A stretch of 11,580 nt of DNA from Bacteroidales bacterium UBA1722 (GTDB lineage: Bacteria > Bacteroidota > Bacteroidia > Bacteroidales > UBA932), in contig DCIQ01000156.1 of assembly GCA_002317435.1 (NCBI GenBank), forward strand, positions 1 through 11,580, in the 5' to 3' direction. Within the stretch, counting starts at the first letter, position 1. Every line of letters starts with the position of its first letter. Below the pieces are notes generated by a model. That model had not been told where the DNA came from and searched no databases. It worked only from the letters and a program-made list of their open reading frames with translations. The position numbers were made by a program, and so were the translations under genes. Positions 1 to 5,601 of the stretch are shown here, in pieces.

Positions 1-1
1 T

Positions 2-370
2 TCAGGCCATTTCGATATGGATAATTTATGGCTGACAATTTATCGTCTTTCCATAGGTGTCTTCGGGAGCATGTCCTTTTTCCTGATAGCGAAGCCGGTA
101 TGGTCCCTTATACAGAGGTGGAATTTCTCAGAAATGCTCTGCCGCATCGGAACAGCTACTCTGGGAATATATTTTCTTCAGACATTTCTGCTGGAGATAT
201 TCATCCATAGCCTCCATCTGTATATTCCTCTGCCATGGTCCTGTATCGCCGCTCCGTTAATCGCACTTATAGAAATGGCGGCCTGCTACTCATTGGTTCT
301 AATGATTCGTCGTACGAGAATAATCAGGCTGTTGGTGCTGGGAGAGGAACAGGTTTCAATTGACAAGTAG
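2..370 (+). CDS. Membrane acyltransferase (acyltransferase 3 family), C-terminal part
   Basis: The reading frame is open from the left edge (base 2) to TAG at 368-370, so this is the 3' end of a longer gene. The internal ATG at 17 is not the true start. The visible 122 residues hold three hydrophobic segments and end in a basic tail (RRTRIIRLL). The stretch RIGTATLGIYFLQT matches the loop and helix typical of the last membrane spans of acyltransferase 3 (PF01757) proteins, which transfer acetyl or other acyl groups to sugars of polysaccharides and surface glycans at the inner membrane. The catalytic N-terminal part lies outside the window, so neither substrate nor activity can be judged. It converges with the next gene and shares a hairpin terminator with it. 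The family assignment rests on topology and one short motif. Confidence 0.66.
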   Translation, partial: SGHFDMDNLWLTIYRLSIGVFGSMSFFLIAKPVWSLIQRWNFSEMLCRIGTATLGIYFLQTFLLEIFIHSLHLYIPLPWSCIAAPLIALIEMAACYSLVLMIRRTRIIRLLVLGEEQVSIDK

Positions 371-383
371 GGTGTAAAATAAA

Positions 384-425
384 TGCGGTGCGTCAGGAAG
401 TACCTGTGACGCACCGTTCAATTTT
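384..425. terminator. Bidirectional hairpin terminator between converging genes
   Basis: CGGTGCGTCA (386-395) pairs perfectly with TGACGCACCG (407-416), giving a 10-bp stem with an 11-nt loop. On the plus strand the stem is followed by TTCAATTTTG. On the minus strand it is followed by CATTTATTTTAC, a better U-rich tract. It sits between a rightward stop at 370 and a leftward stop at 440, so it can serve both genes. Confidence 0.8.
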
Positions 426-439
426 GAAACTGCCGCTGT

Positions 440-1300
440 CTACTCAGCATAGTCGGCAGTGACCATTACAGGATAGTGGTCGCTGACGTAGGGGAATCCG
501 AATTCTTCTGTTACTACGTGGTATGTAAGAGGGGTGATACCTTTAAGGAAGATATGGTCGATTACTTCCCTTCTCTCTATTGGTACACGGCCGTAACCGT
601 GGTAGGTGCCGGTCCGGTCATAGTCTTCGGCGACTGCGGTTCTGGAATAGGTCATGCCTTCCACCAGCGGTGCGAGGGCTTCGTCTTCCACTGTGGAATT
701 GAAATCGCCGGTGAGGACCATATAGGCTCCGGCGGCGAATTTCTCGTCAATCCACTTCATCAGCATCTTGCCTTCTTCAAGTCTTGCTACTTTCCCTACA
801 TGGTCGAAATGAGTATTCAGGAAAAAAAGTTCCTTGTTATCACACTGCTTGTCTATCAGGTGTACCCAAGTGGCCGTGCGGATACATGCTGCATCCCAGC
901 CCTGTGATACTGTATCAGGGGTCTCGCTCAGCCAGATGGTGCCATTGCCCGCCAGTTCGAATCTGTCTGTCCTGAAATAGACGCTCATCGATTCGCCTTC
1001 GCCGTCAGGGGTTCCTGAATCACGGTCCAGTCCATAGGAAGAGTATCCTATAAGACTGTCCGCCATAAATGCTCTCTGTCTGCCTGTAACTTCCTGACAG
1101 CCGATTATATCCGGTTTCAGTTCTGCAATCATCTTCAGGGCGGCGGTCTTCCGGTAGAGCCAGCTGTTTTCGCCATCCACGTCATCCGAATGACTCATGC
1201 GGATATTATAGGACATAAGTTTGAGGTCCGCCTCCTTGGGCGCGGCGGTACATGATGCGAGCAGTGATACAGCTGCTGCGAATAACATAAGATGCTTCAT
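440..1300 (-). CDS. Endonuclease/exonuclease/phosphatase-family lipoprotein
   Basis: A 286-residue protein of the EEP fold (PF03372), metal-dependent phosphodiesterases that act on DNA, phosphoinositides, sphingomyelin or other phosphoesters. The start at 1300 is chosen because it gives a lipoprotein signal peptide (MKHLMLFAAAVSLLASC, lipobox LLAS-C17); the frame runs in open to 1363 but that extension would bury the signal. The catalytic set appears in order: N32 (SYNIR), E70 (CQEV), H164 (NTHFDH), D199 and N201 (GDFNS), D248/H249 (VIDHIF) and the closing SDHYP at 273-277. Nothing essential is missing, so an active enzyme is expected. No acidic surface-export signal follows Cys17, so a periplasm-facing lipoprotein is the likelier location. 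It lies 94 nt downstream of the DUF2490 gene but has its own -7 box. The substrate cannot be told from sequence. Confidence 0.88.
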   Translation of the reverse strand: MKHLMLFAAAVSLLASCTAAPKEADLKLMSYNIRMSHSDDVDGENSWLYRKTAALKMIAELKPDIIGCQEVTGRQRAFMADSLIGYSSYGLDRDSGTPDGEGESMSVYFRTDRFELAGNGTIWLSETPDTVSQGWDAACIRTATWVHLIDKQCDNKELFFLNTHFDHVGKVARLEEGKMLMKWIDEKFAAGAYMVLTGDFNSTVEDEALAPLVEGMTYSRTAVAEDYDRTGTYHGYGRVPIERREVIDHIFLKGITPLTYHVVTEEFGFPYVSDHYPVMVTADYAE

Positions 1301-1351
1301 TTTTATTTTTAGAATTTTGTACTGATAGTTTTTTACTTCACTTGGAATATG

Positions 1352-1359
1352 CAAATGTA
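1352..1359 (-). promoter_or_regulatory. Candidate -7 box of the EEP lipoprotein gene
   Basis: On the minus strand the bases read TACATTTG, a full match to the Bacteroidetes -7 consensus TAnnTTTG, about 50 nt upstream of the ATG at 1300. I find no clear TTTG -33 element 19-21 nt further upstream, so strength is uncertain. Confidence 0.5.
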
Positions 1360-1394
1360 GCAACTAACTGGTAAAAGTAAGTCTGTGAGAATAT

Positions 1395-2087
1395 TCATCT
1401 TTTCTTTCCGGAAGGTATTCTATAGAAATAGTCCATACACAGATAATGATGGAATATGGGATCCGTGGATGTATCGGTGTTTTGGAATCCCCAGTAATAT
1501 ATGGAAAGACTGTGCCTTCCCAGACTTATTCCGCTTCCGAGAGAATACCTGATCTGTGGAATCTCCCATAATGTGGCTCTGTTGAGACTCAGATGCGGTT
1601 CTATGCTGATGAATGGCGAGAACTTGCTCTCCGGAATATCGACCTCGCACTGGAGACGGTTCCTCAGCAGTCTTTTCGGTTCGCTTTTCCCTACGGTGTA
1701 TGTTTCCTGGAATCGTTCCCTGAGTGACAGTGTCGTAATGCCTACAGGCCATTTTCCTGTAACATGTCCGAGCCACCTGTGCTTGTTCACATAGACACCA
1801 TCCCCCATATTTGTCGGCATATAGACATAACCCAGTCCCACTTTAAGATACCGGCATATCGTATAGTCGAAGAAAATGTCCCCGCGGACATCATCTATCT
1901 CACTCGAATGCATCTTGGTCCCCATCTCCGTGGCCAAAGTGATGTCGAAATTTCTGAAAGCCTCATATCTGATGCCAAGCGTGGGCCAGAGACCGAAATC
2001 GTGAATCTGATTCTGCGCCGATAGGGAGAATGATTCCAGCAAGAGGCATAAGATGCTGAATGAAAAGATTTTTCCGAGATTGCTCAT
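1395..2087 (-). CDS. DUF2490 family outer-membrane protein
   Basis: A 230-residue protein from ATG at 2087. This start gives a clean signal peptide (hydrophobic core IFSFSILCLLL, cleavage expected after SLSAQ near residue 25); the open frame back to 2120 only adds non-signal residues. The mature part is rich in alternating polar/aromatic strands (for example DIFFDYTICRYLKVGLGYVYM and HSLSIYYWGFQNTD), as expected of a small outer-membrane beta-barrel. The pattern of a W near the mature N-terminus, a central LRxRxQ-type segment (LRERFQETY) and RNRLQ fits DUF2490 (PF10677), whose function is unknown to me. It diverges from the XylR-like regulator with 85 bp between the starts, and the EEP lipoprotein follows it. 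No terminator hairpin is seen between these two leftward genes, so read-through is possible. The family name is from memory of the pattern. Confidence 0.75.
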   Translation of the reverse strand: MSNLGKIFSFSILCLLLESFSLSAQNQIHDFGLWPTLGIRYEAFRNFDITLATEMGTKMHSSEIDDVRGDIFFDYTICRYLKVGLGYVYMPTNMGDGVYVNKHRWLGHVTGKWPVGITTLSLRERFQETYTVGKSEPKRLLRNRLQCEVDIPESKFSPFISIEPHLSLNRATLWEIPQIRYSLGSGISLGRHSLSIYYWGFQNTDTSTDPIFHHYLCMDYFYRIPSGKKR

Positions 2088-2105
2088 GATTCCGGTATCT
2101 TGCTG

Positions 2106-2113
2106 CAAAGGTA
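2106..2113 (-). promoter_or_regulatory. -7 box of the DUF2490 gene
   Basis: On the minus strand this reads TACCTTTG, a full TAnnTTTG match, 18 nt before the ATG at 2087. The -33 position does not show TTTG, which suits an activator-dependent promoter. The TTTGCGAAAAA word at 2142-2152 lies 28 nt upstream of it. Confidence 0.6.
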
Positions 2114-2133
2114 AAAGCAAAATGCCGTATTCG

Positions 2134-2165
2134 TTAGTCGTTTTGCGAAAAATACTTTATATTTG
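2134..2165 (+). promoter_or_regulatory. Promoter of the XylR-like regulator gene
   Basis: TATATTTG at 2158-2165 matches TAnnTTTG exactly, and TTAG at 2134-2137 (one mismatch to the -33 TTTG) lies 20 nt upstream, within the usual spacing. The -7 box ends only 7 nt before the chosen ATG at 2173, so the transcript would begin at or just before that codon. Confidence 0.55.
2142..2152. promoter_or_regulatory. Candidate operator TTTGCGAAAAA (copy 1)
   Basis: The 11-bp word also occurs at 4232-4242 upstream of the ROK kinase gene. Here it sits between the -33 and -7 elements of the regulator's own promoter, a position that would suit autorepression, and 28 nt upstream of the DUF2490 -7 box, a position that would suit activation. 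Binding by the neighbouring regulator is an inference. Confidence 0.4.
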
Positions 2166-2172
2166 TTTTGTT

Positions 2173-3351
2173 ATGATTCGCGCGATATTCATGACTGATT
2201 TCACCGAGGCATTCCCCCACAAACTTCTGAGGGGTATTTTGGGTTATGCCCGCACTCATCAGCAATGGGTGGTCTGCCGGATGCCGCCATCCTTCAAAAA
2301 GCAGCACGGTCTGGAGGGTGTTCTCCTGTGGGCATTGAAATGGAAGGCTGATGTAATCATAGCCCAGTTTGAGAATACGGATAATGTGGACATTTTCACG
2401 GAGAAGGGGATAATACCGATAGCGCAGGACTATGTCCGGCCTTTCAAGAATATATCCAACATCACAAGTGATTATATCCGTACCGGTGCCGTCGCTGCGG
2501 AATTCTTCCTGAACAACGGTTTCCGCCATTTCGCATTTTATGGATATAAGGATGTCGTGTGGTCTGATGAACGTTGCCTCGGATATGTTTCGGAAATCAG
2601 AAAAGCGGGTCTGGAACAGAACTTCTGTGCCTATCAGAAGCAGAATCTGGAAGATTTGTGGTTCTATGATTCAGAACCCGTCGTGGAGTGGCTGCAGTCC
2701 CTTCCCAAACCCGTCGCCGTATTCGCCTGTGATGACAATCAGGGAAACAAACTGGCAGAGATATGTAAGATGAACGGATTTCGGGTTCCGGAAGATATAT
2801 CCATCCTCGGGGTGGATAATGACGAAACTATGTGCAGTATGACAGACCCTCCTCTTTCCAGTGTGCGATTGGATATAGAAAAGGCAGGTTATCAGGTGGC
2901 GGAGATGGTCGAGTCCATTATGAAAGACAAGTCGTTAAGGCCTTATGACATCTTCATCACTCCTGTCAAAGTAGTGGAGCGTTCATCCACCAGTCTGCTG
3001 GTGACTGAAGACAATATGGTTTTGGATGCGTTGAAATATATTCATCAGAATATCCATAAATCCATTGCGGTCAGTGATATTCTTAAAAAAGTTCCGCTTT
3101 CGCGCAGACTCCTCGAAATACGTTTCAGGAACGTTACCGGCAAGTCGATTCATAAATATGTCATAGACTTGAGAGTGGATTGTTTTTCCAGACAGATTCT
3201 CGAAAGCGACCGCCAGATCGGAGAAATAGCATCATCTTTCTATGATGTCGATTACAATAACCTCTGCCGTTCTTTCAGACAGAAATTCGGAGTTTCCCCC
3301 AAGGAATACAGGAGACTATTTTTCGGGGATCAGGGCCGCCGCACCCCATAA
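2173..3351 (+). CDS. XylR-like transcriptional regulator (periplasmic-binding-protein-like sensor plus AraC-type DNA-binding domain)
   Basis: From ATG at 2173 the protein has 392 residues, the length of E. coli XylR. Residues 1 to about 275 form a LacI/ribose-binding-protein-like sensor, with a TDFTEAFPHKLLRGI start, NITSDYIRTG, FAFYGYKDVVWSDER, AVFACDDNQG and EDISILGVDNDE. Residues 282-382 are an AraC-type domain with two helix-turn-helix units (IAVSDILKKVPLSRRLLEIRF and IGEIASSFYDVDYNNLCRSF) ending in FGVSPKEYRR. Proteins of this type sense a sugar (D-xylose in E. coli) and activate transcription from direct-repeat sites; the ligand here is unknown. The frame is open to an ATG at 2053, but that would overlap the divergent DUF2490 gene and its promoter, and the extra residues do not resemble the family. 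A later ATG at 2191 is possible. The last 11 codons overlap the ROK gene on the opposite strand. Confidence 0.87.
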   Translation: MIRAIFMTDFTEAFPHKLLRGILGYARTHQQWVVCRMPPSFKKQHGLEGVLLWALKWKADVIIAQFENTDNVDIFTEKGIIPIAQDYVRPFKNISNITSDYIRTGAVAAEFFLNNGFRHFAFYGYKDVVWSDERCLGYVSEIRKAGLEQNFCAYQKQNLEDLWFYDSEPVVEWLQSLPKPVAVFACDDNQGNKLAEICKMNGFRVPEDISILGVDNDETMCSMTDPPLSSVRLDIEKAGYQVAEMVESIMKDKSLRPYDIFITPVKVVERSSTSLLVTEDNMVLDALKYIHQNIHKSIAVSDILKKVPLSRRLLEIRFRNVTGKSIHKYVIDLRVDCFSRQILESDRQIGEIASSFYDVDYNNLCRSFRQKFGVSPKEYRRLFFGDQGRRTP

Positions 3352-4152
3352 TCCGGAGTCGTTCAGAGCGGATGGAGCTATCTTGAGATTCTTTAAGGAA
3401 TTGGGGTATAGGAACGAGTCCAGACTCTTTTTGAGGGCCTCTTCGAAATATCCGAACGATTTCGCCACACTTCCGCCGAAAGTGATGGCCCGAGGGTCGT
3501 ATGCGTATAACACGAGTTTCGTGAATTCTCCAAGGTGATGTCCGAATTCTGACCAGATGCGCAGGGCATCGGCGTCACCTGCAGCGGCTCTTTCGGAAAG
3601 CGCCTTGCCTGTGGTGCCATAAACTGCGGAGAAGAAATTGCCGCTGCAGTAATACTCGTAGTTGTGTTCCAGATAGGGAGCGTTTCCGAGTTCTCCGGCT
3701 CCTGTGTTGGCTCCGTTATACAGTTCTCCGCCTGCGATGATCCCGACTCCCAGGCCTGTGCCCAGAGTGATGCCGGTCAGATCCCTGCATCCTGTCAGCG
3801 CGCCGTATTTATATTCCCCTATGGCGAAGCAGTTGGCGTCATTGTTTACATATACTTCCGTATGGAATTTCTCTGAAAGGATGTCCCTGACGGGTACGCA
3901 TTTCCAGGAGGGGATGTTCACCACGTCATAGACGATGCCTTTCTCCGCATCCACTACGGACGGTACGCCGATGCCTATCCCTTCGATGTCTGTAAGATCG
4001 AATTCCTTTATCGCGTCGATTATGTATGAGATGCTCTCATCGAGAGTCATGGAGAATCCGGGAGAAGGTTTTTCTGTCTTCAGAAGCATCTTTCCGCCGC
4101 TGAACGAAGCGAGTTTCAGGCCTGTGCCTCCGAGATCGATAGCAAGTTTCAT
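3316..4152 (-). CDS. ROK-family sugar kinase lacking the zinc-binding motif
   Basis: A 278-residue ATP-dependent sugar kinase of the ROK family (PF00480), cytosolic. The N-terminal phosphate loop is DLGGTGLKL (residues 6-14), the catalytic aspartate is D105 in VNNDANCFA, and the second phosphate loop is GITLGTGLGVG (127-137); FGGSVA (225-230) belongs to the adenosine site. In classic ROK kinases GEIGH supplies a zinc-binding His and a CxCGxxGC cluster follows. Here the His is replaced by asparagine (GELGN, N157) and only one cysteine remains (YYCSG, C169). Related zinc-less ROK proteins exist in Bacteroidetes, so this is not decay: all nucleotide and catalytic motifs are intact. The sugar (glucose, fructose, allose, N-acetyl sugar or another) cannot be read from sequence. 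The gene lies 132 nt downstream of the DUF6786 gene and converges on the regulator with a 36-bp overlap. Confidence 0.9.
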   Translation of the reverse strand: MKLAIDLGGTGLKLASFSGGKMLLKTEKPSPGFSMTLDESISYIIDAIKEFDLTDIEGIGIGVPSVVDAEKGIVYDVVNIPSWKCVPVRDILSEKFHTEVYVNNDANCFAIGEYKYGALTGCRDLTGITLGTGLGVGIIAGGELYNGANTGAGELGNAPYLEHNYEYYCSGNFFSAVYGTTGKALSERAAAGDADALRIWSEFGHHLGEFTKLVLYAYDPRAITFGGSVAKSFGYFEEALKKSLDSFLYPNSLKNLKIAPSALNDSGLWGAAALIPEK

Positions 4153-4196
4153 GTCGAATAAGATAGGATATGTTGTGTATGTACTCGAAAAGTCGA

Positions 4197-4204
4197 CAAA
4201 GTTA
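4197..4204 (-). promoter_or_regulatory. Candidate -7 box of the ROK kinase gene
   Basis: On the minus strand this reads TAACTTTG, matching TAnnTTTG, 44 nt before the ATG at 4152. No TTTG is seen at the -33 position, again consistent with a promoter needing an activator. Confidence 0.5.
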
Positions 4205-4231
4205 CCACTAATCTTTCGGATGTGTATATAA

Positions 4232-4259
4232 TTTGCGAAAAAAGAATGATGTGTTGCGA
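4232..4259. promoter_or_regulatory. Candidate operator: TTTGCGAAAAA plus a second TTGCGA half-site
   Basis: TTTGCGAAAAA at 4232-4242 repeats the word found at 2142-2152 and lies 27 nt upstream of the kinase -7 box, almost the same offset as at the DUF2490 promoter. TTGCGA recurs at 4254-4259, exactly 21 bp from its first copy (4233-4238). A 21-bp period places both copies on one face of the helix, as is known for direct-repeat sites of AraC-type regulators. The binder is inferred, not shown. Confidence 0.42.
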
Positions 4260-4284
4260 CGGCAGTCCCTTTCCTTTAATGATT

Positions 4285-5421
4285 CTACCTGAACTTGGCC
4301 GTGACCTCCGACAGTCTGACTCCGAATACTTTCAGCGCGATGGCGGCGAGTTCTTCCTCGTCACCCTGGATATGTATGGTGTGCTGGGTATGTGTGAGCG
4401 ATTCTCCGGGTTTCAGGGCCGCCGCCGGAGAGGAAGTCTCCACCTCATAGAACGGGCCCATCACGGCACCCGTCTCCGTGGGACCGTCGTTGTAGGAATT
4501 TATGACATCACCGTGGAAGTGGTCCTCCTGCTCTCCCCACTGGCTGTTCACATAGTCGCATCCGTTTTCCGGGACTGAATGTTTCAGTATGTTCAATACC
4601 TTGTTTTCCGAGTCATAGCTGCCGCAGATGCCCGACGCGCTGCCCGAAGGAAGCCCCAGCTTGGAGCGGAACTTGCCGTCTATCCTGAAATAGATCACTC
4701 CGTTCTCCACTGTCAGCCGGTCGGAAGGAATCTTCCCGAAGTAGTCATCCTTCACGGGCGTGCCGGGGTATGAACGGTCGTAGGGGATGAATACGGTGGT
4801 GGAAGGGTTCGGCGGGAACATCCCCAGTATCCAGACGGACGGCATCCCTGTCCGTTTCGTCCACGGGGAGGTCCCCAGATTCGTGAGTGTATTGTCGGTC
4901 CGGTAGGCTATGGCTTTAAGCCTTGCGGCAATGGGGGTGCCCAGCAGCTCGGAGAGTTCCCCCTCTTCGAGGAGGGTCACCTCACGTCCGGCGCCGATGG
5001 CGAATTCCACTCCCGAGGCATTGGTCAGATGCCATTCTCCGGCGAAGGTGACATCTCGCAGCCCTCGGGAGCTCACGGAGAGCGGGGCGGTATCTATTGC
5101 CGCAGGCACCATCCAGTTCTCATAGGTCTGAGGGACTCCTTTTCTGAAGAACCAGGAGAACGGACCGCCCTCGGGACCTATCCAGAAACGTTCTTCTCCG
5201 CCATAAGGGTTGAACTGGGGGCTGACCGCCCCGGAGGCGATGTATTCGTGGTTTATCCAGCCATAGCCGGTGCCTTCCTTGCCGGTGGCGGTGGAGGTCA
5301 TCACCCTGCCTTGCCATCGGGGGACTATCATTACTCTGGAGTTTCCGTCTTTACTGACGAGTTCCATGGGATCGGCTCCTGCCGATTTCAGCAGGTCGAG
5401 TTCTTCACCGTATGTCTTCAT
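4285..5421 (-). CDS. DUF6786 family protein (galactose-mutarotase-like)
   Basis: A 378-residue protein with no signal peptide or membrane span, hence probably cytosolic. It is all-beta in character, with a conserved-looking glycine/aromatic block at residues 54-92 (YGWINHEYIASG, then GGEERFWIGPEGGPFSWFF) and a C-terminal block at 302-353 (FHGDVINSYNDGP, then LKPGESLTHTQHTIHIQG). These resemble DUF6786 proteins and, more distantly, the galactose-mutarotase-like fold, whose members bind sugars and interconvert anomers or act on glycans. I cannot identify catalytic residues with confidence, so the enzyme activity is open. The ATG at 5421 is the first one in the frame. It diverges from the receptor gene across a 180-bp region with repeats, and reads toward the ROK kinase, so an anomerase-then-kinase pairing is a reasonable inference. 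Confidence 0.66.
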   Translation of the reverse strand: MKTYGEELDLLKSAGADPMELVSKDGNSRVMIVPRWQGRVMTSTATGKEGTGYGWINHEYIASGAVSPQFNPYGGEERFWIGPEGGPFSWFFRKGVPQTYENWMVPAAIDTAPLSVSSRGLRDVTFAGEWHLTNASGVEFAIGAGREVTLLEEGELSELLGTPIAARLKAIAYRTDNTLTNLGTSPWTKRTGMPSVWILGMFPPNPSTTVFIPYDRSYPGTPVKDDYFGKIPSDRLTVENGVIYFRIDGKFRSKLGLPSGSASGICGSYDSENKVLNILKHSVPENGCDYVNSQWGEQEDHFHGDVINSYNDGPTETGAVMGPFYEVETSSPAAALKPGESLTHTQHTIHIQGDEEELAAIALKVFGVRLSEVTAKFR

Positions 5422-5465
5422 AAATCCTTGATATTTTCAGTAAAGTAAGTGAATCTGCGTGATTT

Positions 5466-5520
5466 TTCAAAAAACACCTTTCGGCGCGATTTTTGAGAGG
5501 GAAGGCGCGGCTTTTTTGAA
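5466..5520. repeat. Hyphenated inverted repeat in the divergent DUF6786/receptor region
   Basis: TTCAAAAAA (5466-5474) and its exact complement TTTTTTGAA (5512-5520) are 9-bp arms separated by 37 bp. The interior holds the GGCGCG direct repeat. Because both flanking genes point away, this is not an end-of-gene terminator; a protein-binding site or DNA-structure element is more likely. Confidence 0.5.
5483..5519. promoter_or_regulatory. Candidate operator: imperfect direct repeat with 21-bp period
   Basis: GGCGCGATTTTTGA (5483-5496) and GGCGCGGCTTTTTTGA (5504-5519) are imperfect copies whose GGCGCG cores are exactly 21 bp apart. They lie between the divergent starts of the DUF6786 protein (5421) and the receptor (5602). 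The same 21-bp period is seen for TTGCGA upstream of the ROK gene, although the words differ. Confidence 0.4.
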
Positions 5521-5525
5521 TTTTG
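5492..5525 (+). promoter_or_regulatory. Possible promoter of the outer-membrane receptor gene
   Basis: GAATTTTG at 5518-5525 differs from TAnnTTTG at one fixed position, and TTTG at 5492-5495 lies 22 nt upstream, slightly wider than the usual 19-21 nt. It would give a leader of about 70 nt. This is the best candidate in the gap, but weak. Confidence 0.25.
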
Positions 5526-5533
5526 ATGTGATT

Positions 5534-5564
5534 TTCCCGGCATGTCATTAAACCATTCCGGGAA
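5534..5564. repeat. Inverted repeat in the receptor leader region
   Basis: TTCCCGG (5534-5540) pairs with CCGGGAA (5558-5564) across a 17-nt spacer, 37 bp before the receptor start. ATGTCA also occurs twice here (5542-5547 and 5569-5574). It could be a leader hairpin or an operator; there is no T-run after it, so it is not a terminator. Confidence 0.35.
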
Positions 5565-5601
5565 GGATATGTCAAAGGAGCGTTAAAACAGTTAGGAATA
5601 C

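Noticed and set aside
2053..2172. Upstream extension of the XylR-like regulator to an ATG at 2053
   Set aside because: It would overlap the 5' end and promoter of the divergent DUF2490 gene, and the added 40 residues do not resemble the family N-terminus. The 392-residue form matches the known XylR length.
2173..4152. A xylose catabolic operon
   Set aside because: The regulator is XylR-like, but there is no xylose isomerase, and the kinase is ROK rather than the FGGY family to which xylulokinase belongs. The ligand is therefore left open.
5534..5564. The TTCCCGG/CCGGGAA hairpin as a rho-independent terminator
   Set aside because: The genes on either side diverge, the spacer is long and no T-run follows.
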